From Ampullaceana balthica (taxonomy: Eukaryota; Mollusca; Gastropoda; Lymnaeidae), in contig CALYLW010000320.1 of NCBI GenBank assembly GCA_944989445.1, positions 179,501 to 243,500 of the forward strand: 64,000 bases of DNA, read 5' to 3'. This document shows positions 11,237 through 22,678 of this stretch, in pieces. Each line of letters opens with the position of its first letter. The stretch's first letter is position 1. Below the pieces are notes generated by a model, which saw only the letters and a program-made list of their open reading frames with translations, ran no database searches and had not been told where the DNA came from. The translations under genes and the position numbers were made by a program.

Positions 11237-14200
11237 GCAATTCCCGTGCGATGCTACGGGTAGGCACAATGAAAATAACTTTATTTGGATTTGAGTTTCA
11301 CATTCCCCTTAATAATGAGTGTAAACGTATCAGGAAATTAGGGTAGTGATAAATCAAACCCTTTCCTTATAAAAATCACAATATCTGTGTCTAGAAAATA
11401 GAAAGTATGATGAATTTAAATATTTCCCATCAATTTTGGTATTTCTGCTTTAATAACACACGCTTTTCTCGATATACTTTACCAGAATAACAAAGGTCCT
11501 TAACAGTTACAAAAATCTAATGGGCAAGGCTAAATTTCTTTTTCCATAAATCAAAAAATTAAAGCAATATCTTTGATTCCTTTGGTTCTAGGGAAAAGCT
11601 CTTAAAATCACCCACTCCATTTTATAAGCTAAGTATGAAATTAGTTCAAGACGAATAGGATATTTTTTTAGCATAGTAACAAAGCAATAAATTGGCAGAT
11701 ACTTGTTTCACTTAAATAACGGATTATTTATCTTTGTATTTATATTCAAGCATTTTTTCATTGTAGCTTTTTTAGCTTATAAAATGACATATAAGTTAGG
11801 GCTTAATATATAACATATATTATGTAGGCATTTGATTTTAAAACAGAATAGTTTTTAAAAAATCAGTCTGTATACAAAATTTTATCATCGTTGTATAATA
11901 TTGCTAAAATAAAATCAAGTTGTTATGTCACAATATCAGTTGCTGTTAGTGTATTTTTTGCCAGAACAGGGGTAGGCACAATTAAAAAATAACTTTATTT
12001 TGTTTTGGGTCTCAAATTTCCCTTAAAATTGAATGTAAATGCATCATGAAATTAGGGTTGTGATAAATCAAACCACGTCTTATAAAATTCACGATATGTG
12101 TGTCGAGAAAATAGAAAGTATGATGAATTTAAATATTAACCATCAATTTTGGTATGTATGCTTTAATAAGGCATGCTCTTCTCTATATAATATACTCCTA
12201 CAGAATATGAAAGGTACTTAAGAGTTATAAAAATCTAATCGGCAAGGCTCAATTTATTTTCACATGAATAAAAAAAAATAAAAATATATTTCCATATGAT
12301 TCCTTTGGTTCTAGGAAAATGCTCTGAAAAACACCAATTCCATTGTATAGTTTAGCATGAAATTAGTTTAAGACGAATTGATACTTATTTGAGTCAGATA
12401 ATATTTATTTGAATATGTATGCTTAGTGGAGGGAGGAAATATGGTTTACAGGTGTATGGTTCTTATTTTCTTTTCACACGAATATTAACATAAAAACAAT
12501 GTTTGTTTTTTTTTAAATTCCTAGAGATTGATTTTCTAATAAATTGCGTCATTTTGAAAGGACTTTCAACTCTTTTCTTCTAGTATTAACAAAGCAATAA
12601 GTTGGCAGATACTTGTTCCACTAAAATAAAGGATTACTTTTCGTTGTATTTGTATTTAAGCCTTTTTTCGTTGTAGCATTTTTTAGCTTATAAAATGACA
12701 TATTTGGTAATGGTCTTAATATATAACATATATTTGTAGGCATTTGATATTAAATCAGAATAATTTAAAAAGAATTTTTTCAAGAAAGTGTATACAGCTT
12801 AATAGAAAACTGCCATTTAGTAAACAACTTGATCTGCCTTTGAAATCAGTCTTTATACAAAAATTTATCCTCGTTGCATAATATTGCTCAAATAAAATCA
12901 AGCTGTTATGTCTAAATATCAGTTGCTGTTAGTGTATTTTTCGCTTGAGCACGCACTTTCTGAAGCTAGAACCTATATATGAGTCGTAATACCCGCGATA
13001 TGTCTTTACACTAAATATATGTATACCTTAAAGAACCGTACAGTTTATACCTGAAGTATGTGCCACGCAACTCATTGTTCTAGAAATGTAACTATTTTTT
13101 TAATGAATGTTTTAGTTTTGTAAGCTCTTAAATACCTTTCTTAGCAATGATTTTTTATGGGAAAAGCATATTATTTATGTGAATTTTGATGCTTAAGTAA
13201 GGTGTGCATGGGTTTTATTTGTTTTAAAGAAACATTTTGAATCGCAAGGTCTGGGCTTAAAATTTACCCTGCTGATTTAGTTTAATCTATGCAAAAAGTA
13301 TAAAAACAGTTGCTAAGCTATAGTGTTTATGTCATCCAGGGTTGGGCGATATTATTGACTCTTACCCCACCAATAAATGGTACATTTCAAAAGGTCATAA
13401 AGTTGTACTCAATATAAAAATAGCTGTTCCACTTATTAACCACACTCATTGGTCCGTGCATATAACTCCTATATATAATCCATTTTCGTCTATAACAGTA
13501 CCGATTTTTTTTTCATTCCTTCTATTTCCTTGGGGCAGTTTATGGAGCAATCGTTCCAGAAAAAAAAATCGTGTAAACTATTTAAGCACCGAAGGAAAAT
13601 AAATATCCCACCTAAGAATCATTGATAAATATAACTTACCTAGCATGTTTGACTTAATTTATGCAAAAAGAATATTAACAGTGGCTAAGCTATAGTGTTT
13701 GGTATCTGGTTTCACTCATGTGCTTTCTTTCTCTAATGCATTGAATACATTGTTAGTATTTGATTAGTATTTGATTATTTAGAACTAACTTGTAAAATGT
13801 CAAATACATTAAGTATTTAAATTAAACATATAAAAGATATAAAGAAAAGTGGTAAAATGATACTGTGTATTTGATAATAAAGAAAATAATAGAAAATAAT
13901 AGTATATAAATATTGTTAAAATATTGCGCTAAAAAAACAATGACTATGGTTTGTAAACAAAAATGTTAGGTAGATTAACGTTGAACATAAATGTAGACAT
14001 CTGGAGAAGGACCAAAGCAAATAAATTTTTCGAACGGCTGAATAAAATACATCTCGAAAATACATAAAGGAAACAGTGTAAAGATGTAATTTGCAAACAA
14101 ATATTAATTCTGTAATTTTTTACAAAAAATTATACGTATTCTTGTTAGAGGCGTAACATTATCAGACATAAAAATAAACCGTTTCATCACATTTAGTTCA

Positions 14201-14530
14201 CAACATAAACACACACACACACTCACTTTATTCACACACTTATACACACAAACATAAACACACAAACAGATGGTACCATTAAAAAAATCACATTTCATTG
14301 AAATAACCGCGGCTCTTTTTACTTTGTTTCCATTTTACAAATTAATATGAGCTCGAACTATTACGTCAAGTCACAATATTTTATAGCGAGAAACGCCGTC
14401 TTGTTAATCTCGACACCAAAATGTTTATTATTTAATTTTCAATAATTTATTTTATTTTCGGGAGTTACCCCGCATAGCGAGCATCCACGAACACACACGG
14501 CTTCGGACGCGCTTAGGCGCAATATATATA
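11237..14530. repeat. Long AT-rich repeat, copy B, with an internal tandem duplication
   Basis: Starts near ATACGAGAGCAATTCCCGTG with a CCCGT/ACGGG hairpin and ends GGCGCAATATATATAG. Sequence from 11261 is repeated from 11973 (period about 712 bp): TAGGCACAAT, AGAAAATAGAAAGTATGATG, GATTCCTTTGGTTCTAGG, CAATAAGTTGGCAGATACTT. The rest matches copy A at 1-1613. Confidence 0.65.
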
Positions 14531-15121
14531 GGGATTATTACACGCAAATATAATTTGGTCCATCTATTTGATGGAGCGCGTGTAATCATAGTTAAGAAAT
14601 AAATGTGGGACATTCAAATCTCGCACGTGGCGCCGTGCGGCGATCATGGGGTTAACACATTCCAATAATTTAAACATGGCATTCTAAAATGATTGACATT
14701 TTGATAATTGCATGAAATATGTACATAAATACGAGGGAACAAAGCTGAAGCTCAACTCACATAGATTCTTGTTAGTAAAGTAATGTCGGCTCTCCACTGC
14801 AAGGATAAAGTGCGGATATAGTGGTATGAATTATGGTCATACAGTCACTGCACTCGGCTGACGTCTTGGGCGGAAAGGAGGGTGATTGTTGGATGTTTCG
14901 GTCTTTATACACGATGGGTTAATTATTCATCCCTTTTCTGATTGGCTTTTCTTGTCATAGCGCGGTCATGCGACCGTGACCTGTCACATGATCCCGGTGC
15001 ATACCTAATCAGGTCGGATCGTCGCATTGCTGACGGTTTCGGGTCAGACAACAGTGAGTTTCCCCTTTGTTCTACCCAGTTCACGTGCGCAGATGACTTC
15101 ATCTCCATAAATGTCGTCACA

Positions 15122-15475
15122 TATATGCATAATATGATCCCGTTGCATAATAGTATCTCTTTCTTGGTCGAATAACTGTCCTCGATATGACCCCATACGT
15201 TTTAGGTTCACATAACCCAGTATTAAATCGTTTTATTTTCAGATCTCGTTCTGGTTTAAATCCCCTTACTCGGTGTGATCCCATTTTACACTTTGATCCC
15301 ATTTTATTTCAAATCCATTGGCCAGAAACACAATCGGTTAGCATACACCAGTCTGATCCCGTTGCATAATGACATACCTTTCTGGTTTAAATCAGTTCCC
15401 GGATACGACCACTTATGCGCACGATATCTGGTTCCTTGGGGAGTAAGCATCCCCCTACTTGTAGCATTTAATTAA
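15122..15475. repeat. TGATCCC-rich repeat, copy 2, right part
   Basis: Continues copy 2 after the solo LTR: TATGATCCCGTTGCATAATA, GGTGTGATCCCATTTTACAC and so on. The Gypsy element at 15505 is inserted just beyond it, and GATCCC-type sequence (GAGATCCCATATTGG, CTATCCCGTTTTAGATC) resumes at 22060-22120. Confidence 0.6.
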
Positions 15476-15504
15476 ATGCTTAATTAAATAAATTAAAATA
15501 GGAT

Positions 15505-16056
15505 TGTCAGGGTATGAGAATCACTGCGAATGATTGTGGTGAGATTGTTGTGAGCCAGTGTTGGAGTCGGGTCAAGGCGTTGTTGACGGGTATGAACTCC
15601 TATCACGTGAATAATGTCTAGTGATGTCTGAGTGAACTTCTGGTCACACGGGATATGTCAGGGACATGACCAGAGGACACGCCAGGGTCAGTTGAGACCA
15701 GTTGGGGGGTATATAAGAGAGTAGTCGAGACGAGTGCGGGGTGTGGCAGAAAGCTGTGTAGTTCGCACAGTGTTGTGCGGTCAGACCGGTCAGGATAGAC
15801 CGGGGAGCTGCAGGGTTGCAGTAACACAGAGAGTTGAGTTTAACGTCGCCCAGAAGCGGTCGGGTCGGACCGAGGGCATGCTTGAGCATACAGCCGTTAT
15901 ATATAGATGTATTTTATGTCAAGGCAAGACAGCCAGTTGTACAGTTGTTTATAGTAGAATAAACATTGCATCGTTACACAGACTTGTGTCATCTCTTGTG
16001 TATGTTGTGTGTAGCGGAGAGCAAGGTACAATCCACCTAAACATAGAGACTTAACA
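15505..16056 (+). repeat. 5' LTR of the Gypsy element
   Basis: It starts TGTCAGGG and ends TTAACA. It contains a TATA box (TATATAA at 15710-15716) and AATAAA (15958-15963), so U3, R and U5 can be placed roughly. It differs from the 3' LTR at one site, ACAGAGAG here against ACAGGGAG. Confidence 0.95.
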
Positions 16057-16072
16057 TGGGGGCCCGAATTGT
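16057..16072 (+). other. Putative tRNA primer-binding site
   Basis: TGGGGGCCCGAATT immediately follows the 5' LTR. TGG complements the CCA end of a tRNA, as expected for minus-strand priming. I could not assign the tRNA. Confidence 0.6.
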
Positions 16073-16742
16073 CTCTGGATTGCCTAGCACCGCCAAACAC
16101 TACGAGAGATGGGACGGAACCACATCAGCACAGCGGTATGTGCGCCTGTACTTTTCAGTACAGCGCCTCTGATACAGACTACTGTATCCATCGTAGGGCC
16201 TACGCCTTACAACAGAAGCAGCGACGAACACGGGAAGACAGGGCAACGATTAACGTATCAGCGGATTTTCTGATAGACGATGCCAGCAAGTCCCAGTACT
16301 GAACATTACCAGCCAGAAGACCAACTACAAGAGATACCACGAACCTATAGCGACGCAATGGCGGGGTTGCAGACAGACGGTGTCGCGGAGCAGAGACTCA
16401 GGAGTTTATGACGGGACCAGAGCATCAAAGGAGAAAGTGCTATACAAACTGTAACGAACACTCATAACCAGGACAATAACACGATTCGTACTATGAGCAG
16501 ACTACAGACAGGACAGGCTCAAAAGAGATAAACATTGTGTGCACAGCATCACGGAGGATAAGAGACAGTGAAATGCAAGTTGTGTGACTTTGTGAATTCT
16601 TCTTATATATGGATAGTTAAGAGTACAATGTGATTTTCATTTATGTATGGATGAGTTTTATTCCTATACATAAGGCAAGTAATCATTTACAATTACTTAA
16701 CTCTTTTTTTTCCTTCCATGTACATTGTAATTGTAAGGTAAA

Positions 16743-17111
16743 ATGGCATTTAAAGATACACAAGAATTTAGGTTTAAGATTATAGATACCCTAAGAAGCT
16801 GGGGCAAAAAACTAGGATTGAAGGGGGAGGAACTGAATCTATTTGTAAGGGATAAGTTTGTAGAACATAATCGGGAAGAAAAATTAGAGGAACAGAGACA
16901 GTGGCAGGAAGAATGTAAAGAGAAAAGGAGAAAGCACGAAGATAAAGTGAGACAGTGGCAGGTAGAAGATGAAGAGAAACAGAGAAAACATGAAGAGAGA
17001 ATGAGAAAATTGCGGGGCAGAAACGACAAAGAAGGTCTAGAGACAATATTGAAGACTGTGACAGTGACAAAAGTTATACAATTCATGAGACGCATGGGAA
17101 TAAAAAATTAA
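16743..17111 (+). CDS. Gag-like N-terminal ORF of the Gypsy element
   Basis: The 122-residue ORF begins about 690 bp after the 5' LTR. Its start has the GKKLGLKGEELNLFVRDKF pattern followed by a highly charged E/K/R/Q helix, which resembles the N-terminal part of Gag in some invertebrate Gypsy families (from memory, by eye). The stop at 17109-17111 looks like a frameshift: a neighbouring frame stays open for about 45 more codons before its own stop near 17193. No zinc knuckle is visible downstream. The product would normally form the particle. Confidence 0.6.
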   Translation: MAFKDTQEFRFKIIDTLRSWGKKLGLKGEELNLFVRDKFVEHNREEKLEEQRQWQEECKEKRRKHEDKVRQWQVEDEEKQRKHEERMRKLRGRNDKEGLETILKTVTVTKVIQFMRRMGIKN

Positions 17112-17186
17112 GTTCGACTGAAGTAGATGAACAAAAGGTAGAAATTATCGTTAAAGAAACGGAACTAGAAACTCACAAAGGTACAT

Positions 17187-18358
17187 TTGAGTGAACTAGA
17201 AGCAATATGGTGCAGTGCTCAAACTAGATTATCAGAGCTAGAACAGAAAGGCAAGGAGCACAAAACAGAACTTGATGAAAATGAAGTCGAGTCACGGAAT
17301 ATAAAAATGAAAATTGACATAATAAGCAATCACTTACTTGAAAAGGATGAATTATTAGGGAAATTACAGAGAGAACTAAACGACAGAAAGGTAGAAACCA
17401 CGGATTTCTTTGGAAAGACTCGCTCATAGAGAAGAGAATTATGAATTAACAGGGAACATTGCACTTAGAGAAGAAAACATGGCTGTAAAGGGGAGAAGGG
17501 TTGTAGAAAAAGAGGAAGAACATTATGAAACAAATCTGAAGCTAATGGCTAAAGATTATGATAAGTGGAACAGAGAATTACGGATAGACAAGGAAAAAGT
17601 AAAGAAGGGGTACAATATGAAACTAAACGAAGCTAAGTTGAGGTCAAAAACTTGAAAATGCAAATTGACACAATGGAAAAAAATTTTTCTACGTTACTAG
17701 AAATACTCAAGGTGAAAGATGAAATATCGGAAAAATTACAGAGGGAAATAAAAGAAAAAGAGAGAGAAAACATAGAAAGGGAGAGAAACCTAATGATTAC
17801 ACTCGACAATCTGAGTAAGAGTTTAGCAGACAAAGATGAGTTATTAGAAGAATTGAAGAGAGAACACAAAATAAAACTGAATGAAGCTGAAGTTAAGTCC
17901 ATGAACTTGGAAATGAAAAGTACCGAGATGGATAAAGTATATTCTAGCCTGATAAAAATATTCAAAGGGAAAGATGAAAAACTAGCAGAGATGGAATTAA
18001 ACTTACACATTGCAAACCAAAATATAACAGGGCTGAATAAGACGCTGGATGATAACGACGAACTTATGGAGAAATTACAGATTGAGCTAAAGGAAAGAGA
18101 TATAGAAAACAAAAATATTAAAGAAAGACTGGCTCAGAAAGAAGAGGAGATTGGGGAACTAAACCGAAGCGTAAAATCTAAAGAGGAGGACGTTAATGAA
18201 ATGTGGAGAATTATTATAGAAAAAGAAGAAATCAATTATGATTTAAGTCTGAAGTTGGTGGCCAAAGAGGATGAAATGTTGATTTTAAAAGAAATCCTGG
18301 TAGAGAAGAAACTTGCAGTTCAAAATCGACAAATTGACCAGAAGTTCACTCAGACAAT
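17187..18358 (+). pseudogene. Broken repetitive coiled-coil region inside the Gypsy element
   Basis: Three overlapping reading frames (17187-17429, 17410-17655, 17652-about 18350) together encode one long charged coiled coil interrupted by frameshifts near 17400 and 17630. A motif of the form LNEAEVKSMNLEMK recurs at about 17265, 17618 and 17870, and KDELL/KDEKL-type heptads recur after it, so the region seems to have grown by duplicating units of about 250-350 bp. It lies where the Gag C terminus, protease and most of the integrase would be expected. The source could be expanded Gag coil or a captured host coiled-coil gene; I cannot tell which. Confidence 0.6.
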
Positions 18359-20374
18359 TGGGATAGATTTTTGCCGGCAATTTTGTTTGCATATCGGGAA
18401 GTTCCGAACGAGACAACGGCAATGTCTCCTTATGAACTCCTCTTCGGGCGGAAAGTGAGAGGACCAATGTCAATTTTAAGGAAAATACTAACAAATGAAA
18501 ATACGACAGAGGAAGGTAAAACAACATATGAATATATAATAGACCTCAAAAACAGAATAAAATCAGGGTTATATAAAACAGAGGCAATCACGAAAGGAAA
18601 GGCAAATAAATATAAACAATATTATGATCAAAGGGCTAGAGAGAAAGATATACAAATTGGTGACAAAGTGCTCGTGTTGAAACCTAAAAAAGGAAATAAA
18701 CTCGCTCTGTATTCAGAAGGTCCATTCACCGTCACGAGAAAATTATCGAAATTTAATGTAGAGATTGCGAAGGGACATAAGCGTATAGTTTATCACCTCA
18801 ACAGATTAACAAAATTTGTCGAAAATAACATGGATAACACAGATGCGAACTTATCGGCAGCAGAGAAAAATGAAAAGACAATTAATGGTGCCAGTGCCAC
18901 AGTGATAGCCGAAGAAGAAGAGGAAGATGTAAATAGTGAAGACATTAAGCAAATTCCGTTAATCAACGTCAAGGTTAATTCAGGCATTGACATTAATAAG
19001 GAACTAACGGAGAAACAGAAAAGACAAGTTGACGATATGGTGCAAGAGTACAAAGAAATCATTTCAGATATCCCAGGGAAAACATCGGCGGGTACGCACA
19101 AAATAGAATTATTAGACTCTAAGCCCATTAACGTAAAACCTTATGCAATACCTATACATATGATTCAAAGTCTAAAAGAAGAGATTAGTATGATGTTAGA
19201 ACTAGGTATAATCGAGGAATCACAGTCACCATATTGCTCTCCCTTAGTTTTAATTAAGAAAAAAGATGGATCGATTCGGACTTGCGTGGATTATAGAAAA
19301 TTGAACGCAATTACAAAAAAAGTAGCAGAAGTTATACCTAACCAGGATAAACTTCTAGAACACATGAATAAAGCCAAATACTTTACGAAACTAGACTTAA
19401 CAAAGGGATATTGGCAAATACCTCTTGAGGAGAAAAGCAAAGAATACACAGCTTTTCAAGGCCCAGACGGGGCATATCAATATAACTTTATGCCATTCGG
19501 ATTGGCAACCGCACCGGCAACGTTCAATAAAATTGTTAAGAAATTATTCAAAGGAGTAAAAGAGGTAGTTACTTATTTTGACGATATCTGTGTATACACA
19601 GACGACTGGGAGTCGCATATACGAGTTACTCGAGAGGTTTTAGAGATTTTGAAAAAGGCAGGGTTCACCATTAAACCATCTAAGTTAGAAATAGGTAAAG
19701 AATCAATCGAATTTCTGGGACATAGAATTGGAGCAGGCATCTTAAAACCAGACATGAACAATATAAACAAAGTGTTGGAAATAGAACGACCCAAAAATAA
19801 GAGACAAGTAAGGGGACTAGTTGGCCTAATAGCGTATTACAATAAATTTATACCTAATTTTTCAACGATAACAGCCCCATTGACGGACCTTACAAAGAAA
19901 GGTAAACCTAATAATATATGTTGGACTAAGGAATGCCAACAAGCATTGGATACAATCCAAAACTATTTAACAAATAACCCCATTTTGGTTCTGCCCGACA
20001 TTAAGGAACCTTTTATAGTTCGTACAGATGCGTCAACGAAGGGATTGGGGGCATGTTTGATGCAGAAGAGAGACAATATGCTCCACCCGGTTAAATATAT
20101 TAGTCGTAAACTGGTTGACAGGGAAACTAGATACTCAACAATAGAGAGGGAATGCTTGGCAATAATATGGGGAATTCAGAAATTATCCTACTATTTAATG
20201 GGGGCAAGATTTACGCTCCAGTGTGACCACCAAGCGTTAAAATATTTGAACACGACTAAATTTGAAAATTCAAGAGTTTCCAGGTGGTCTTTGATGTTAC
20301 AGGAATACGATTTCAACGTGGAATACATTAAAGGTGAAGATAACATTATTGCAGATTTTTTATCTCGGCAATAA
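18338..20374 (+). CDS. Pol fragment: integrase C-terminal remnant, reverse transcriptase, RNase H
   Basis: The frame opens at 18338 after a stop; the first ATG is 18371, giving 667 residues. It starts in the middle of an integrase (WDRFLPAILFAYREVPNET, then SPYELLFGRKVRGP), followed by a GPF-type integrase C-terminal domain (YSEGPFTV). The HHCC finger and DDE catalytic core are missing. RT follows: SPYCSPLVLIKKKDGSIR, LDLTKGYWQIPL, and the catalytic YFDD box near residue 402. RNase H has TDAS near residue 551, ERECLAI, CDHQAL and a final ADFLSR, so all four acidic positions are present. RT and RNase H look intact; integration could not be carried out by this copy alone. Confidence 0.9.
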   Translation, partial: PEVHSDNWDRFLPAILFAYREVPNETTAMSPYELLFGRKVRGPMSILRKILTNENTTEEGKTTYEYIIDLKNRIKSGLYKTEAITKGKANKYKQYYDQRAREKDIQIGDKVLVLKPKKGNKLALYSEGPFTVTRKLSKFNVEIAKGHKRIVYHLNRLTKFVENNMDNTDANLSAAEKNEKTINGASATVIAEEEEEDVNSEDIKQIPLINVKVNSGIDINKELTEKQKRQVDDMVQEYKEIISDIPGKTSAGTHKIELLDSKPINVKPYAIPIHMIQSLKEEISMMLELGIIEESQSPYCSPLVLIKKKDGSIRTCVDYRKLNAITKKVAEVIPNQDKLLEHMNKAKYFTKLDLTKGYWQIPLEEKSKEYTAFQGPDGAYQYNFMPFGLATAPATFNKIVKKLFKGVKEVVTYFDDICVYTDDWESHIRVTREVLEILKKAGFTIKPSKLEIGKESIEFLGHRIGAGILKPDMNNINKVLEIERPKNKRQVRGLVGLIAYYNKFIPNFSTITAPLTDLTKKGKPNNICWTKECQQALDTIQNYLTNNPILVLPDIKEPFIVRTDASTKGLGACLMQKRDNMLHPVKYISRKLVDRETRYSTIERECLAIIWGIQKLSYYLMGARFTLQCDHQALKYLNTTKFENSRVSRWSLMLQEYDFNVEYIKGEDNIIADFLSRQ

Positions 20375-21461
20375 GCAGATATGGAAGCTGATTGGTTAGG
20401 TACTTGCATCAAAATAAGGTCGAGTTACGGCGACCAGGGGATAGATGGGAGACAAAGTGGAAATTGAGAGGTCAAGAAGAATTTAAAAGTTGTGACGAGA
20501 GTGACCGGAGTGATGATAGAGGTGCAATGGTTGTTGACACAGACAAACTACGATATAACATCCCGGTCCCACTGAGACTGGTAGGATCATGACAGATCTG
20601 GTAATGTTAATCATAATTAATGAGCAGAAATCAAACCATGACCGACAAGGACTCGCAGGACCGGTTTATGAAAAACAAGTAGAGTTGCTTGTTCATGGGG
20701 ACTAATTTGGGTAGAAATTGAGGTCTGGGTCACCTCGGGCCAGTATTATTATTATATGAACATGATTGTGAGGTTTCATAGCGATTATGTATTTATGTTA
20801 GTTAGTACTTATGGATGGTTGTAAATAAATATGAGATGGTTGTATTTTCGTGCTGATGTTTTCTATGATAATTTTTGGCTCCGGGTGACCTCAGGACATT
20901 TTTCATTATATGTATTATATATATATATATTTATGTAATGATGATGATATAGGGTGATAATGATATTGTTCATGATTATGATTATTATGATGAATTATGT
21001 TAATTACGACTACTATATGCACATGATTGATGATTGTTATATAATTGATTGTAATGGGTTAAATACAATCAGGCTGAAATGTTTATAGTTTGGATAAGTA
21101 GATATCCCTATAACATTATCTCATGCTGGAGGTAATCCTGGAATAAATATCTTAAGGAATTTATATGAGGTACCAGTAGAGTCAGTTGTAAATATAAAAC
21201 AATCTAGCGTAAAAATGGTCAATTGTTGGATAATGATAACGTACGAGTTGCGGGTTAGTGAAGTCGTATAAAGGTACGACCAAGTGGATTTATGCTCTGT
21301 GTTGTATGTACTAGTGTTTTTTTTTCATGCAATGTTGTGTATAAAATTATTTTGAAAGATATTATTTCATTATGTATTATATTATTGTAATTGTAATGTG
21401 CAGTGATTCCATGCCCTGACTTTGTTGTATTGTGAGATTCTACCCGTAAGTAGAATCTAAC
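20375..21461 (+). other. Noncoding 3' internal region of the Gypsy element
   Basis: About 1.1 kb between the RNase H stop and the polypurine tract. It is AT-rich and contains only short chance ORFs. I see no envelope-like gene. Confidence 0.6.
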
Positions 21462-21476
21462 GGAAGAGGGGGGATA
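21462..21476 (+). other. Polypurine tract of the Gypsy element
   Basis: GGAAGAGGGGGGATA directly precedes the 3' LTR and would serve as the plus-strand primer. Confidence 0.8.
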
Positions 21477-22028
21477 TGTCAGGGTATGAGAATCACTGCG
21501 AATGATTGTGGTGAGATTGTTGTGAGCCAGTGTTGGAGTCGGGTCAAGGCGTTGTTGACGGGTATGAACTCCTATCACGTGAATAATGTCTAGTGATGTC
21601 TGAGTGAACTTCTGGTCACACGGGATATGTCAGGGACATGACCAGAGGACACGCCAGGGTCAGTTGAGACCAGTTGGGGGGTATATAAGAGAGTAGTCGA
21701 GACGAGTGCGGGGTGTGGCAGAAAGCTGTGTAGTTCGCACAGTGTTGTGCGGTCAGACCGGTCAGGATAGACCGGGGAGCTGCAGGGTTGCAGTAACACA
21801 GGGAGTTGAGTTTAACGTCGCCCAGAAGCGGTCGGGTCGGACCGAGGGCATGCTTGAGCATACAGCCGTTATATATAGATGTATTTTATGTCAAGGCAAG
21901 ACAGCCAGTTGTACAGTTGTTTATAGTAGAATAAACATTGCATCGTTACACAGACTTGTGTCATCTCTTGTGTATGTTGTGTGTAGCGGAGAGCAAGGTA
22001 CAATCCACCTAAACATAGAGACTTAACA
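21477..22028 (+). repeat. 3' LTR of the Gypsy element
   Basis: It is the same length as the 5' LTR and about 99.8% identical. TATATAA lies at 21682-21688 and AATAAA at 21930-21935. It is followed directly by the AGGAT target duplication. Confidence 0.95.
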
Positions 22029-22678
22029 AGGATCTCTTATTCCAAAATGGACTTCATTCCTACGAGATCCCATATTGGTTTCCCTAGCATTTCCACGTGC
22101 TATCCCGTTTTAGATCGTTTAATGAAAGTATCTACCAAATATGGCTAGGTTTTATCTACACACAAATTCATGTTTACCGTTATTAAAAAAACTTAAAAAT
22201 CATTTTCATTTCCAGTAAATAAATTAGACAACAGGTATTCCCTGGAAAGTTCAAGTTATAAATTATTAATAATCACTGCACTAGTCCCGCCCCCCCTCCC
22301 CCCGACACAAAAATTTCAGAAAACATGTAATGCTTAAATTCTTTGTAACAGCGATGAAAAAATATAAAATTTCGAAAAATGCTGTAGCTAAAGGGCTGTC
22401 AATATTGTTTTTAAAAAAGCTGCTTGGGTACCCGTCAAAATTTTAAACGTTACACGGGCACCCCTTCGAAACCACACATAATTTTCGCAATCATGCCCGC
22501 CATTAGCCTTATACTTCTTTGCTTATTATAGAACGAGCAACAAAGCCCGTCCAAGGAAGTTCCGCCACCGTTCTGTGGCATGTTGTTGTAAATCCCCCCC
22601 CACCCAACAGCCGTCTCGACCGGCATACATGTGCATCACGTCAATAAAACAACCCCGTAAAAACAAAGTTTTTGACTA
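22029..22678. other. Spacer between the Gypsy element and the MITE array
   Basis: The first 100 bp appear to continue the GATCCC-type repeat. A CGGGTACCC-like block lies near 22428-22465. No gene recognised. Confidence 0.45.

Larger units (their letters stand above)
10211..15121 (-). mobile_element. Probable solo LTR on the minus strand, split by a nested repeat
   Basis: The block starts TGTGGCGAG and ends GTCGTCACA on the plus strand, and TATAT is duplicated on both sides (10206-10210, 15122-15126). Removing it and one TATAT restores the uninterrupted TGATCCC repeat seen at 3840. On the minus strand there is a CCAAT at about 14941-14945, TATAAAG at 14903-14909 and AATAAA at 10361-10366, about 150 bp before the end, in LTR order. 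No second LTR copy exists, so a solo LTR of about 1.6 kb interrupted by the repeat at 11237-14530 fits best. A decayed full element is the alternative. Confidence 0.5.
15505..22028 (+). mobile_element. Young Ty3/Gypsy LTR retrotransposon, defective, integrase-before-RT order
   Basis: The element is 6524 bp with two 552-bp LTRs (15505-16056 and 21477-22028) that differ at one base I could find, a TGG-starting primer-binding site right after the 5' LTR, a polypurine tract before the 3' LTR, and a perfect 5-bp target duplication AGGAT (15500-15504, 22029-22033). Inside are a gag-like ORF, a broken coiled-coil region, a short integrase C-terminal remnant and intact-looking RT-RNase H. Integrase upstream of RT is the order known for Gmr1-like Gypsy elements. 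No protease and no integrase catalytic core were found, so this copy probably moved with help in trans. Confidence 0.95.

Noticed and set aside
15618..16302. ORFs of 60-106 codons in and after the 5' LTR, repeated near 21590-22026
   Set aside because: They lie in LTR sequence and on both strands; the identical set in the 3' LTR reflects LTR identity.
16697..18112. Minus-strand ORFs (up to 159 codons) opposite the coiled-coil region
   Set aside because: Ser/Leu/Phe-rich mirror of a Glu/Lys-rich coding strand; shadows.
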